The notes beneath the pieces are model-generated. The model worked only from the letters and a program-made list of their open reading frames with translations. It ran no database searches and was not told where the DNA came from. A DNA stretch of 64,000 nt from Leidyana gryllorum EB-2025a (lineage: Eukaryota > Apicomplexa), in NCBI GenBank assembly GCA_048772705.1, contig JBLWGC010000104.1, positions 1,054,001 to 1,118,000 of the forward strand. The letters run 5' to 3'. Below are positions 52,328-64,000 of this stretch, in pieces. The first letter of the stretch is position 1. Each line of letters begins with the position of its first letter. The translations under genes were made by a program, and so were the position numbers.

Positions 52328-55095
52328 ATGTGCGGTGGTTCTACAACTCAAAGTCAGAAGGTTATTTATCGCAAAGACTACAAGAGGCCCACCTATCTGA
52401 TTGATGAGGTCGAGTTGAATCTCATTTTGGACCCAGAGACCACCATAGTTAAGAGCAAACTCGTTGTCCGTGCCAATGTAGAGGAACGCAAAGGCGAGAT
52501 TGGTGACCTGATACTGGACGGAGAGGCTATTGAGCTCGTTTCATTGAAGATAGATGGACAAAATGTTGACGAGAACAAGTATTACAAAGTTTGCACAGAA
52601 ACGAATACCTTGACTTTGGGGCAATCGGTGCTCCCAGCCGAACAGGGCAAGCCCTTCGTGTTGGAAGTGGAGAACAAATGTTTCCCTCGCAAGAACCTGG
52701 AACTCTCTGGACTATATGTTAGTGGCGACTTGTTGTGTACCCAATGCGAAGCTGAAGGGTTCCGTCGGATCACATATTTCCTGGATCGCCCAGATGTCAT
52801 GGCCAAGTACCAAGTTCGTGTCGAGGCCTGCAAGAAGGAGTACCCAGTCTTACTATCAAACGGCGACAAAATCAATACTGAGGATTTGGGCGAGAGGCAT
52901 GCTGCTACCTTTGTGGACCCTTTCCCGAAACCGTCCTACCTGTTCGCCATAGTCGCAGGCAAGCTGTCACACCTTCACGATACCTTCACCACCATGTCGC
53001 TGCCGAACAGTCCCTCACGCAAGGTTGACCTGTTCGTGTATGCGGACGAGAAGTACATGAAGCAGTGTGAATTTGCTCTGCAGGTTCTGAAAGCCTCGAT
53101 GAAGTGGGACGAGGATACGTATGGCCGCCAATACGACCTCAACACTTTCAGTATGGTTTGCATCGAAGACTTCAACGCAGGAGCCATGGAGAACAAGTCT
53201 CTCACCACGTACAATGTCTCTAGTGTGTTGGCTCACAAGGACACTTCGACTGACGCTCGTTTCGAGCGCGTCGCTACCACCATCTCCCACGAGTACTTCC
53301 ACAACTGGTCTGGAAACCGTGTTACTGTTCGTGATTGGTTCCAAGTCACGCTCAAAGAGGGCTTCACAAACTTCCGTGAAACCGAATTCTCAGAGGATCA
53401 CTACTCGAGGGCTGCAAAACGTATCGAGATGGTCCAAATGCTGCGCAGCCGCCAGTTCCCCGAAGATTGTGGACCGATGAGCCACTGCATCCGTCCGGAA
53501 AGCTATGTCTCCATCGACAATTTCTACACTATGACAGTGTACGAGAAAGGGTCTGAGGTCATCAGGATGATGAAGATTTTGGTTGGTGCGGAGGGCTTCC
53601 GCAGAGGAACAGATCTTTACTTTGACCGCTACGACGGCAAAGCGATCAGCTGTGACGAGTTCCGTACTGCCATCGCAGAGGCCAACGGACGCGATTTCAC
53701 CCAATTTGAGCGCTGGTATAAACAGCGTGGTACACCCCATTTGGTTGTCAAAAACCATCAGTGGGACGAGAAGACCAAGCAATACAGTATTACTCTCAAG
53801 CAGATTGTGCCACCCAACGCCTTGGAAGACGGAACACCGGAGGCGTACCACATGCCAATCCTGTGTGGACTCATTGGCCGCAAGTCCATGAAGGAGGTGG
53901 CACCAAGCCGTTGTCTTGAGCTCACAGACTGGGAGCAAACCTTCACTTTTGAAAATATAGAGGAGGACGTTGTTCCTTCCCTTCTTCGCGATTTCTCTGC
54001 ACCGGTTATTCTCGAGCGGTTCCAATCCCTTGATGATCTTGCATTCCTGATGGCCTATGACACCGACCCGTTCAACATCTGGGAGGCTGGACAGAGCATC
54101 TTCAAGCACGTCATCATCGACCGTGCCACCCAAATTGCAAAGGGCACTCTCAATCCCGCCAGTCCCCCACCTCTACCCGAGGTCGTCATCCGTGGTGTTA
54201 GGGAGATGCTTAAGAACAGAACTGGAGACTATGAATTCGTGGCTTCCGGTTTGCTGCTACCCGACGTTTCTACTCTCGAAGTCGAAATGAAGCCTGTGGC
54301 TGATCCGATCGCACTCTTTCATGCTCGTCGGACCATCCGCACACAGCTGCGGGAGGCAATGGAGGACGAGTTCCAGAGCATCTTCGACAAGCTCTATAGC
54401 ATCAGCAAGAGCACTCCATGGAATTGCGAGAAGGAGGGAATCGCTCGAAGAGCCCTTCAGAATCGCTGTCTTGGCTATCTGTGCGCTGTGCCTGAGGAGA
54501 GACACAAGGGAGTCGGCGCAATGCTGGCCAAATACTACCGCGAGGCCGACAACTACAATGACAAGGCTCAAGCTTTCCGCGAGATCATGGCACTGCAGTG
54601 CCCGGAACACGACCAGCTCATCGCCGAACATTATGAAGTTTGCAAGAACGACATCTCTATGCTGGACAACTGGTTTGCCCTTCAGTCTCTGCAAACTGGG
54701 CCTGCCACGTTGGATCGTATCCGAAAGTTGACCGAGCACCCGGCTTACAAAGGAAACACGAACCCTAACAGGTTCCGATCTGTATGCTGGACTGTTACCT
54801 CCAATCCTTTGGCTTTCCACGACGCAAGCGGACAAGGGTACATGTTCGTTGCCTCCGAGACGGCTCGCTTCGACAAAATCAATTCTTACAACGCCGCCCT
54901 GGTAGCCAAGACCCTTGTGATGTTCCAAAAGTAAGTCACCAATATGCAACTATATTCAATACCTCCAACAGTTATTCCCCTGAGAGACAGCAACAGATGG
55001 TGAAAGCTCTCGAGTATATGAAAACTCAAGACTTGAGCAAAAACACGCTCGAAGTCGTACAGCGGGGCTTGGACGCATACGCCAAGAGTGCTTAG
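52328..55095 (+). CDS. M1-family alanyl aminopeptidase (PepN type)
   Basis: Exons 52328-54930 and 54972-55095 give 908 residues, the normal PepN length. A zinc metallopeptidase removing N-terminal residues from peptides. Seen: the substrate-binding GAMEN motif in NAGAMENKSLTTYN (about residue 283), zinc site HEYFHNWSGNRVT (about 320) with the distal Glu in LKEGFT, and the transition-state Tyr region DNFYTMTVYEKGSEVIRMM. The C-terminal helical domain is complete (ETARFDKINSYNAALVA). PepN-type enzymes are known from bacteria, apicomplexans (the M1 alanyl aminopeptidase group) and plants. The start MCGGSTTQ shows no targeting peptide, suggesting a cytosolic enzyme. Confidence 0.96.
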
Positions 55096-55306
55096 AGATG
55101 TATGATCTGTGGTCACAAATGTTCCCAACGACCTCTAAAACTGTTTCGAATGTTCCAAGCCATTCCTAGTCAAATCGTGGACAATCTGATCCATCGCCCA
55201 GAGAAAGTTTGAGGTCTCGACAGTCACTGGTGGAGAGCTGCTTGCGGTACCCGCCCTTTATATCTCATGGCGAGTCGCTTGAGACGCCACACTCTCCAGT
55301 AGCTCC

Positions 55307-56376
55307 CTACTTAGTTTTCGAAAAAGTGAGAGTCGGCTCCACAAACCGCTCCATTCCCAAACTCCAACCTTCCTCGTCATTGGATGCAGTCACCACTCGG
55401 GCACAGTCTTTCACTTTGACCGCGGCCTGCTGCATGGCGATCGAGAAGGGGGCTTCGGCCAGCATTTCCATGTCATTTTCGCCATCCCCGATGGCAACAA
55501 AAGTCTTGGAATCCAACGATGGATACGCCTTTGTCAGCTCCTTGAGTGCTTGAGATTTCCCCCCTTGTATGCTGAAGGTCGATACCATTGGGGGTCCAGG
55601 ACACAAGAACTTCAGCTTGCTCTGTGCCTTTTTCTGAACCTCTTGATCAGCACTGAGAAACTCCTGTAAATCTGCCGCTATGCTGAAGTCAGCAAGGATT
55701 GCGGAAGTCAAGAAAAACTTGTGCTCCTCAAGATTGCATCTGGGGTCGGTGAAGCGCATATTCAACGCTTCGCAGTGTTGTTCATTCCATTTGGCCTGAT
55801 AGGCATCCCAGAACTTGAGAAATTGGACTTAAAGCATCCCGACGTGTCACTCACCTCGTTACCAAAATCAACCTTCCCGCAATGACGATTCTGAGCCATG
55901 ATGACCATTTTGGTCGGGATACCTCTCGCGTTTCGGTCGTCCAGCCATCTATAGCACGCTTGATAGAAGGTACGGATAGCTCCAAAGTCGATTACATCCT
56001 CAAACAGGACATCCTCCTCATTTTCTCCGTAAGCCAATGCGCCATTTGCATAAATGCCTGGAAAGTATTTGAAGTCGGTTGCCGCGAACTCGGGTGCTGT
56101 GTCTTCCAGAACAGCTCTCGCGCCCGACAATCTGTCAAGCCAAGCAGATTATAACAACATCTGATACACTCACGTCCTTCCAGTGCAAGGCACGATTCTT
56201 AGGCCTTTCTTTTGCAGCCTCTTGTAAGTATCTTGAGTTTTCTGACTTACAGCATGGTGGGCGTCGAAAAAAGTGCCATCCAAATCTGTGGCAACCCAGG
56301 TCACTGCAAAAGGTGGAAGAAGTTGAGATGAAGGTCCCGCAGAGGTGGTACTTTGTGTAGCTGGAGCTGTTATCAT
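55307..56376 (-). CDS. HAD-superfamily phosphatase, Cof-type
   Basis: Exons 56376-56174, 56131-55855 and 55813-55307 give 328 residues from the ATG at 56376. Motif I TDLDGTFFD has the nucleophilic and acid/base Asp, motif II is PCTGRT, the Lys of motif III lies in GGKSQALKEL, and motif IV GDGENDMEML binds Mg. The layout (cap domain between motifs II and III) is that of Cof-type IIB HAD phosphatases, which act on sugar phosphates or similar small phosphoesters; substrate unknown. The N-terminal about 30 residues are Thr/Ser/Pro-rich. It diverges from GAPDH, with 240 bp between starts. Confidence 0.88.
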
Positions 56377-56577
56377 CCGTCTGCTAATTTTGGTTTGTTT
56401 GGGCTGTTTGGCGCATGTGGGAGAGGACCGTTGCAAGCTATATGCCTTTCAGTGTGCAAGGTGACGAACGAATCACGACACACACGTGTGGTGTTCTGGC
56501 CGATGGAGTCCAGAAACGCCATGAAAGCTCGTTTCAGAAGACACGACATCTTGCGACATTTCCTATTTCGACAATAA

Positions 56578-57633
<1,056 letters not shown>

Positions 57634-60100
57634 ATGTAGTTAGGAACCATCTTACATTGCAATTTGATCCCGTTGTACCTCTATATTAACCATAATCATC
57701 TAAAAGTACATCAAAGGAGCCAATCAGTGACAAAAAATGGGTGCAGTTGCCCCCCCCCATGAGCGCGCGCGAAAGACATGATTCTGTCGATGCTGGCTAC
57801 GATGGGAAGTCTACTGTGAAGTGCGATGTTTTGGCTGTTTACACTGAATACACGCTACCAGTGGGCTACTGACGAAGTTATGGTTGCACCCATATCTAAG
57901 ATTCGTCCCTATTTGAATCGTCCATCGAGACCGGGTCTCAATCAGTCTCGTTCTTCCCAGTAGGGCCTCGAAAATATGTGACGTCGCCCTGCCATCTTGG
58001 GAGGTGGACCGCTGTCCATTGAAGTGATTTATTGCCCTGTCTCGTTGGACAACGAGCGGGGATGTGCCCCGGTTGCTGGTACCCGTGACAGATTTCTCTC
58101 GGTTCATACAAAAACAAGTCTTAGGGTGATGTGCTGCCCAACCTTCGCGGACAGCATAGGGCACTGCACGTTGAACTCATGGATTATGTGCAGCGAGACA
58201 GAAACAGCGCACACACAAAACCCACGATCATAAAACTTTTTTCTTACAGTCCAAAGTATTGTCTTTCTACAGCCTATCACCATCTCGCCTTTTACTAGAT
58301 GGTGCGGTGGAAAGTCAACGTTCTGGCTTGATTTTTGGAGGGCTTCATGCCTGACAAAGCGGTCCTACTGGGACCGCCTTTGCTCTACATGTTTTATCAG
58401 CATTGGTATCATACAAGCCGCATATGCGGCCAAGTATCGGAGGCGAGTGGTTTTTCGGTTTGGCATCCTGGGAGGACCTGAAAAGGGGTGTCTTCCGGCG
58501 GCGGCGATGTGGAGACCGACGACGAGGATCAGAACACGAGCCTGACATTTGCGCTTTCTGCGGGACGCCCCAGAGTCAGCCTCCAGCCAAGGAGAGATCA
58601 GGAAGGCAATAGTATTCTGCAGGTATACGATAGTTCCATCGTGTCGGTCACGAAGGCCAAATGAGCAAATGAGTTCTTCTCAAGTCGAACAGATTGGCGT
58701 TAAGACAATCAAGCGCAAGCAGACGATGAAGATGGTCGCGCACAAAGATAGGATCCGTCATCAATCTCAACAAGTCGCTTTTCCAAAGCCCGGCGTGGGC
58801 TGAATAAGACGCGGAGTACTCAATATACACAGAGAGCGGGTTGAGTTCCTTTCTACTGTGGGAGTACGCTGATGTTGTTATGTCCTTTGGACCAAATCAG
58901 ACGGAACCCAAGGTGTTCTCACAGGTACGTGGGATTCCCGCCGTCCCGTAAGTCGCCCACGACCGAAACTTCCTTCCGCGCACTCCACAACCGTCGTCCT
59001 GGGGTGATTCAGCTCCAGGTGCAGACGAGAGAGTGAGGGAGCTTGACGCTTGGAGTCATTTCCTTTGGCTGCGATGTCGCGCCACGCGAGGTATGAAGAT
59101 AATTTTGCCGAACGAGTCGGCGTCTCCCGCCCTCTTCTGACTTGGTGTGCCCTTCTCATGTGGTGCGTGACACCCCTCCATGACTGCACCGGTCCGCTAT
59201 GTGGTTTCTGGCCTTGAGGCGCCAGCACTGAAATAAAGAGAATCTCAGACCTCGACAGCGTGCTCTCAACCGAGCGGCTCGGGCCGCGTTGCATTGATTG
59301 AAGGCTTCTCGGGTGTGACGAATGTAATTCCTTATCAAAAAGCCGTGTCCAAACCGCCACTTTTGGAACCTCACACCCTCTGGTGACACTCTCATCAAAG
59401 CGTTGGTCCGAAAAGAGGGATCTTGTATGGCAGAGATTAGCAGTGTTTCTAGGTCAGACAGTACTACTGTTCACCTATACTCAGAGCGGAGGCGGAGACG
59501 GAGACGTGAGAGGTGACGATGGTGACTAGAGCGACAATTTTCTACCTTCAGAGGTGGGTGTGGGCTCACTCGACTTCTCGCCGGTACACCTCAGCTAACA
59601 GCGAGTTGCGGGAAGTCGGGGGGCTCATCCGAGTGGCTTTGATTACGCAGTCTTGGGCTTTCCGAGCGACTCGTACCACTGCTGCTCACCCTTATCATAA
59701 AGCTACTGACCTCCTGTTTGCACTATTAAGTGCTCTGGGTTGGGCCTCCCGTGGGACCGCGCGTATGTCCCAACGGGGGGGTGCGGATGTAACTGAGTGT
59801 CGGGTGGGGATCTGGCTATGCCTCTGTGGTCTATAAAAGTCATCTAGATTCCAATTCCAATAGTTTCAGCTTGGGGTAATCGGGCTTTGCAGGGTGTCTC
59901 CCCGAGATATACAATCGATCTGTTGTTCATTAACTACCATCGAATTGACAAGAGGGAAGAAGAGATCTATGATCTTTAGCTATGTCATCCTTCGAAAAAG
60001 TCATCGTTGTTAGTTGGGGATGAAGAGTTTTTGTAAAGGCTCAATCACGTAGTCTATTCGCAGGTGTGTAATGACAAATCAGTTGATGTCAGATATAGCA
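57634..60100. other. long intergenic region, no supported gene
   Basis: About 2.5 kb between GAPDH and the 1248-codon gene. Short frames exist: a 62-codon Arg-rich frame near 58424-58612 with a CAFC pair, a 43-codon frame starting 58672, and a minus frame 58878-59360. None has a recognisable domain or joinable exons. A run of C near 57750 and the GGCGGAGACGGAGACG-like sequence near 59488 are low complexity. No tRNA-like or snRNA-like fold was recognised by eye. Confidence 0.4.
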
Positions 60101-63100
60101 TCACTTTCTCGACAATATTGTCTTCAGTGCATTCCCCACGATTGCTCCTCCAATCATGAAAGCGGCTTTCTCGTCTGCCTTCCCGATTGACGATTCTCTG
60201 AGATTCTTCTGAGAGACTTGCTGGCCCTCCCACAGACTGACTGCCTGCTGCGCCAACATGAACGCTGTGTTGGCTTGACCCCCCATTTGTTGGAATCCGA
60301 TCCGAGCGAGAGCTGTTGCGGACCCAGGGCACCTTGTTATTGCAGCTCCGAGAAGCTGCACTGTCGCGGTCACCAGGGCACCGCGCTCCATACACACAGA
60401 CATTCTCTCCCAATCGATTCCCGATGGCCGAGTATCAGGGGCGAGACGCCTACTGCCCAACAGACCGCGCTGTTTTGACGCCCTCTGGTCCACCTGATCC
60501 TCTTGCAGGGGATGTCCGTCACCAACCGAGAGCTTTGCCAAGTTCACCATCTCGTTGTCGGAGCCCGAATTACCCACCACCGGGTTATAGGTGTAGGCAA
60601 AATGATTGCTGATGCATTGATACTCCTGATTATGTCGCCATATTTTCAGTACATCAGCTGTACAGTCTCTGACACGGAGTTTCACTTCATATTGATATCG
60701 CTGGAGGTTCCATCGAAGGGAGTTGTCAAGCTTCCGAGGCTTGAGGGACTCGTTTATGAGGGAAACAAGCCGAAGTCCGACAAAACACACAGTATTCGGT
60801 TCACAGTTCAACGTAGGATCATCGGGATTCAGGAAAAAGTCTTTGAGAATCATCTCAACGGCGCTTCTCTCTTCATAAGTGAGCGCCGCCAGCCACGATC
60901 GCAATTGCATCTCCTTCGCGGACGAGATGATGTGTTTCATCGGAGACAACTTCAGAGTCGCCTTCCAAGCGTTATTCGCATCCCATCCGATTTGGAATAC
61001 GGCGTGCAACAGTGACGGGAGCAGACTCGCCTTCAGTTCCTCGAGAGTACTTTTTAGGGTCGCAAGATCGATCACTGCATCCCCCTCATCGGTCACAATA
61101 TCTATTGCGTCTGTCCTGAACGACGACTTGCGAATAATCTTCGAGGCCAATGATCGACAAACTTCAATCTGATCCTCCAACAGCGTTCTCTCCGCAGCGC
61201 CTTCGCCGCGCAGGAAGACTTGCCCAAAGTGCACCCCTATTTGAGGCTGCGATACCGATTTCACAGTGCTTCCGTCACGCTCTTCTCTTTGGAGGTAACC
61301 CTTCCTGGCGTACGAGTCAACGAGCCATCTGCAACCCGCTGCTGCTCCCTTAATGGCGAAGGGAGCTGCAGTCAGTGCGAGACAGATGCCAGAGTATCCC
61401 AACAATGTGGCCGCGCCAGACACAACATTTGCTCCAGGAGTGAGGTATTTGGCCAAGAGACCTCGCGATTCAGGATGGGGACATGCGGAATGGACTTTTT
61501 CACTGCAAATCTCCGTCACGGGCAGATTAATGGAGGGCGTGGACGGGCCAAGCAGCGTTAGATCTCCTCCAGAGGAGGACCGTTTCGTCACACGCACCTT
61601 GGACCACACAATGCCGGCTTGGATCTGTGTCGTGCCCACCGCCAGGGCCAATAGCCCTCTGGAGAAGATGAACGGAACGCGTCCGTGATGGCTTTTACGG
61701 TGAAGGAGCCTTCGCATGGAGTTTCTGGTTAGGTTTCGCAAATCAGGTATCGAATGGTGGTACTGTCGCTCGTTGAAATGGGAATACGGGCGTGGAGTCC
61801 CCCCGAAAGCGTCTCTCTCCAACCGTGGCCAGATGAAGAGGCATTCACGACATGGGGTTTTGTCAAAGGTGTCAAGCAGATCCTTAGGGGCCCAGAAGCG
61901 TGTGCCGCTGACGCTTCGGAGAACTGACCCCGCACTAACCTTCTCATGCGGATGTTCCGTCAAATAAGAAGTTACAAATTTGCATTCGGGGTCACTCGAA
62001 CGCGCCTGGACTGTGGGCCAATTACGCCTGCACCAGTCACTGTAAGTCACTTCCGAAGCCAATATCTCGAAAGATTTGCCGAATTCTGGATATCCTTTCA
62101 TGGTGGCCCACCTCGTTGCCTGGGCAGTTGGTGGCTGACAAACCTCAACCTCCGCCCACGAGTATTCTCGCTGACTATCGATTCGCGATTCTGGAAAGGT
62201 GAAGAAAGTTTCTTCCATCCTCTGCATCAAGTCTTTCGAAACTTCAGTCTTGTGCCACGCAGATGAGGGAAGTGTGGAGAGAAGTTGCCACGCTTCTGGT
62301 TGCGCCGAGCCGTCGGATGCTGAGCTATCGAATTCGAGGTGGATACTGTTGAATTGTTGTTGTACAGTTCGTGCCACGATGGTCGTCGGACCATCGCATC
62401 CAATATAGCCATTGTTGATGACTGTGTTCGTCAATTTGGTGGGCGACTTGCGCTTCAACTCTTCCGGTGATCGTGGCTTTAGTAAATTGTCTCCATCGTC
62501 CACTCCATCGGCAGGAATGATGTGCAGCTCCTTCTCAACATACAAATTGCCATAGTTCACGAATTTCGAGGCGATTTGAATTTGGGCGATTCCACCAAGC
62601 TCTGTGCCGTCTTCGGGGTCCAGCACGATGATGTCCCCACCATCCGACACCCTTCCACCGTTCTCAAAGGAGTCGCTTATAGTCAGTAAATTGGAAGTCT
62701 TTACGCGTCCGGTGTTCGTCACTTTGTGTCGAGGGCTAACCACATCAACCTCACCGCCCTCGATGAGACCACGCAGTGTGATGGGTCCCTCATCAGCGAA
62801 TAAGAGCACCTTTTCCGTGGTCGCGAGTTGTCCGTTGAGATCGATCCCCTCTCGCCCCCACCCAACGATAACCAGATCAGTGCTCAACCGCAAGTCCGAA
62901 TCGGCTGAGGTCCACGGGGCCTCACATTTTATGAGGACGAGACTCAGATGATTGTCGCTCGACTTCGTGGCCAGGGGTGCTAGATGGGATTCGATGTCGA
63001 CCCTCTTCGTCTTGGCGGTTGGGGACAGTTCCATATGAAGGTGCCGACGTTGGGCGTCTGAGGGGTCAGCGGTCCAGTGGTAAGTGTTACCCTGGCACAC

Positions 63101-63847
63101 GATAGTGAGGTCGTCCATACAGTGAACCTTCTCAAGGCCTCGAACTCCGCTTCCGCCCTCCACCTTCCAGGCACAGTGACGTCCCGTAGTGTCATGCTGC
63201 ACAAGTCGTAGTAACTCATGGACTAGCGTCGCATCCAGGGCTATCTCTTTGCTAATGCGATAAGTTATAATATCGGTATTCTCCGCTCCTCGTTCAAGTT
63301 GCATTTCTTGAATGAAGGCGACGACCGTCTTTGGATTTGTATTGAAATGGCCATTTTGTGGCTTAGTGATTCTAACAGGGAGCTCAAAATGGAAAGGAGC
63401 CCCAGCGGTCCACTCGGGGGCGACCACAGATATAGCAAGTTTCACTGTGCGAAATTGATTGCGATGCATTAAAGACGTCAGATACGCTAATTCAACGAGA
63501 TCGAGCGTCGATTTAAATTGAATGTTCATAATCCACGTGCCATCTTTACGTGTCCAGTGTGTTCCAGCAGCTGCAGCTTCCAGAAAGGAAGTGCCGCGCT
63601 TGTCATTTTTCACTTCATTTGATAGGGGTACGAGAGAAGTGAACACTTGCAACAACTCTATCAATTTAGAACCAAACATCGTCATTGAAATGGAAGATAT
63701 ACACACGCAGATCTTTTGCGCAGATGCAAATCGTTTCGGGCTGTCAGGGGCAGCGAGGTTTCGCAACGCCACAAGTAGGTGGCGAAATTTCGGAGACGTC
63801 GCCCTATTTACCTGTCTATGAAGCGGATCAGCGTTGCTTTGTAACAT
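60101..63847 (-). CDS. large unknown protein with beta-helix-like segment, intronless
   Basis: One uninterrupted frame of 1248 codons; starts MLQSNADPLHRQ, with alternative ATGs downstream (for example MTMFGSKLIELLQ about 55 codons in). Residues about 310-460 show a series of short strands with Gly turns (STDLVIVGWGREGIDLNGQL, then KVLLFADEGPITLRGLIEGG, then NTGRVKTSNLLTISDSFENG), a rhythm like right-handed beta-helix or haemagglutinin-type adhesins. Near residue 830-860 is a hydrophobic pair of helices (VSGAATLLGYSGICLALTAA). The C-terminal part is helical, ending with Ala/Gly-rich AAFMIGGAIVGNALKTILSRK (in two parts). Family unknown. Lack of introns over 3.7 kb contrasts with most large genes here. 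Confidence 0.6.
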   Translation of the reverse strand: MLQSNADPLHRQVNRATSPKFRHLLVALRNLAAPDSPKRFASAQKICVCISSISMTMFGSKLIELLQVFTSLVPLSNEVKNDKRGTSFLEAAAAGTHWTRKDGTWIMNIQFKSTLDLVELAYLTSLMHRNQFRTVKLAISVVAPEWTAGAPFHFELPVRITKPQNGHFNTNPKTVVAFIQEMQLERGAENTDIITYRISKEIALDATLVHELLRLVQHDTTGRHCAWKVEGGSGVRGLEKVHCMDDLTIVCQGNTYHWTADPSDAQRRHLHMELSPTAKTKRVDIESHLAPLATKSSDNHLSLVLIKCEAPWTSADSDLRLSTDLVIVGWGREGIDLNGQLATTEKVLLFADEGPITLRGLIEGGEVDVVSPRHKVTNTGRVKTSNLLTISDSFENGGRVSDGGDIIVLDPEDGTELGGIAQIQIASKFVNYGNLYVEKELHIIPADGVDDGDNLLKPRSPEELKRKSPTKLTNTVINNGYIGCDGPTTIVARTVQQQFNSIHLEFDSSASDGSAQPEAWQLLSTLPSSAWHKTEVSKDLMQRMEETFFTFPESRIDSQREYSWAEVEVCQPPTAQATRWATMKGYPEFGKSFEILASEVTYSDWCRRNWPTVQARSSDPECKFVTSYLTEHPHEKVSAGSVLRSVSGTRFWAPKDLLDTFDKTPCRECLFIWPRLERDAFGGTPRPYSHFNERQYHHSIPDLRNLTRNSMRRLLHRKSHHGRVPFIFSRGLLALAVGTTQIQAGIVWSKVRVTKRSSSGGDLTLLGPSTPSINLPVTEICSEKVHSACPHPESRGLLAKYLTPGANVVSGAATLLGYSGICLALTAAPFAIKGAAAGCRWLVDSYARKGYLQREERDGSTVKSVSQPQIGVHFGQVFLRGEGAAERTLLEDQIEVCRSLASKIIRKSSFRTDAIDIVTDEGDAVIDLATLKSTLEELKASLLPSLLHAVFQIGWDANNAWKATLKLSPMKHIISSAKEMQLRSWLAALTYEERSAVEMILKDFFLNPDDPTLNCEPNTVCFVGLRLVSLINESLKPRKLDNSLRWNLQRYQYEVKLRVRDCTADVLKIWRHNQEYQCISNHFAYTYNPVVGNSGSDNEMVNLAKLSVGDGHPLQEDQVDQRASKQRGLLGSRRLAPDTRPSGIDWERMSVCMERGALVTATVQLLGAAITRCPGSATALARIGFQQMGGQANTAFMLAQQAVSLWEGQQVSQKNLRESSIGKADEKAAFMIGGAIVGNALKTILSRK

Positions 63848-64000
63848 TATTGAGACGTTCTCTCGCGGTTCCGCACTTTGCTGCTGTGGGAAGAGGTCTG
63901 TGAAATGGGGACTCAGTGTAGCAGATCACTACATGTTTTTGATGTGCGATCGTGTCGACACACCTAGGCGTGCGGCAGATCACCCTCACTCGAGATCTTC
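63848..64000. other. window end, upstream of the 1248-codon gene
   Basis: 153 bp with no gene seen; expected to hold the 5' region of the minus-strand gene. Confidence 0.4.

Noticed and set aside
58345-58803. Short Arg-rich frames on both strands
   Set aside because: Below 90 codons, overlapping each other, no domain; a CAFC pair alone is not enough.
60054-60413. 119-codon minus-strand frame overlapping the 3' end of the 1248-codon gene
   Set aside because: Different frame of the same DNA with no motif; the long frame has far stronger support.

Overview
The window reads as nuclear DNA of an alveolate protist, most likely a Perkinsus-type organism or close relative. The basis is: genes on both strands with many short GT-AG introns (about 37-60 bp, a few 90-230 bp); very tight gene spacing; enolases with the plant/apicomplexan-type EWGWC insertion; near-identical tandem gene copies; and a PepN-type M1 aminopeptidase. 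No bacterial operon signals, CRISPR arrays, rRNA or tRNA genes were seen. Coordinates of multi-exon genes are outer CDS limits, with exons given in the text. I derived exons by finding GT/AG pairs that keep the frame. Many reading frames in the window begin at TTG/GTG-type codons; I moved starts to an in-frame ATG.

Layout. 1-4.1 kb: type I membrane protein with three repeated ectodomains (5' end outside the window), ribose-5-phosphate isomerase, and on the minus strand a RING/TRAF-zinc-finger/SH3 protein. 4.1-7.3 kb: no convincing gene, but a diverged tandem repeat array and three short perfect palindromes. 7.4-13.9 kb: class I fructose-bisphosphate aldolase, an unknown possibly nuclear protein, two tandem mucin-like secreted proteins with a PAN/apple-type domain, and a small membrane protein. 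14-21.4 kb: full-length ABCC transporter, a divergent pair of paralogous small membrane proteins, and proteasome subunit Rpn8. 21.4-29.9 kb: a minus-strand trio (histone-fold TAF-like protein, Pol III subunit RPC5, unknown 616-aa protein), diverging from a leucine carboxyl methyltransferase and a Pro/Met-rich protein, then an unknown minus-strand gene. 30.5-35.4 kb: two small single-span membrane proteins flanking a DYRK-family kinase.

35.7-45.4 kb: five enolase genes in direct orientation, interrupted once by an intronless unknown gene on the other strand. Two spacers of the array are identical over 180 bp, and the copies are mosaics of each other, so the array is being duplicated and homogenised. 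45.7-55.1 kb: a third small single-span protein, a long divergent EMB8/ABHD-type alpha/beta hydrolase, two tandem Pro-rich paralogs, and the M1 aminopeptidase. 55.3-57.6 kb: HAD phosphatase and GAPDH. 57.6-60.1 kb: no supported gene. 60.1-63.8 kb: an intronless 1248-codon unknown protein with a beta-helix-like segment.

Four central-carbon enzymes (RpiA, aldolase, enolase x5, GAPDH) lie within 57 kb. Several co-directional neighbours are only 21-33 bp apart (stop to ATG), and four divergent pairs are 29-50 bp apart (ATG to ATG). That fits a genome using spliced-leader trans-splicing, known for Perkinsus, but the window itself contains no proof of it.
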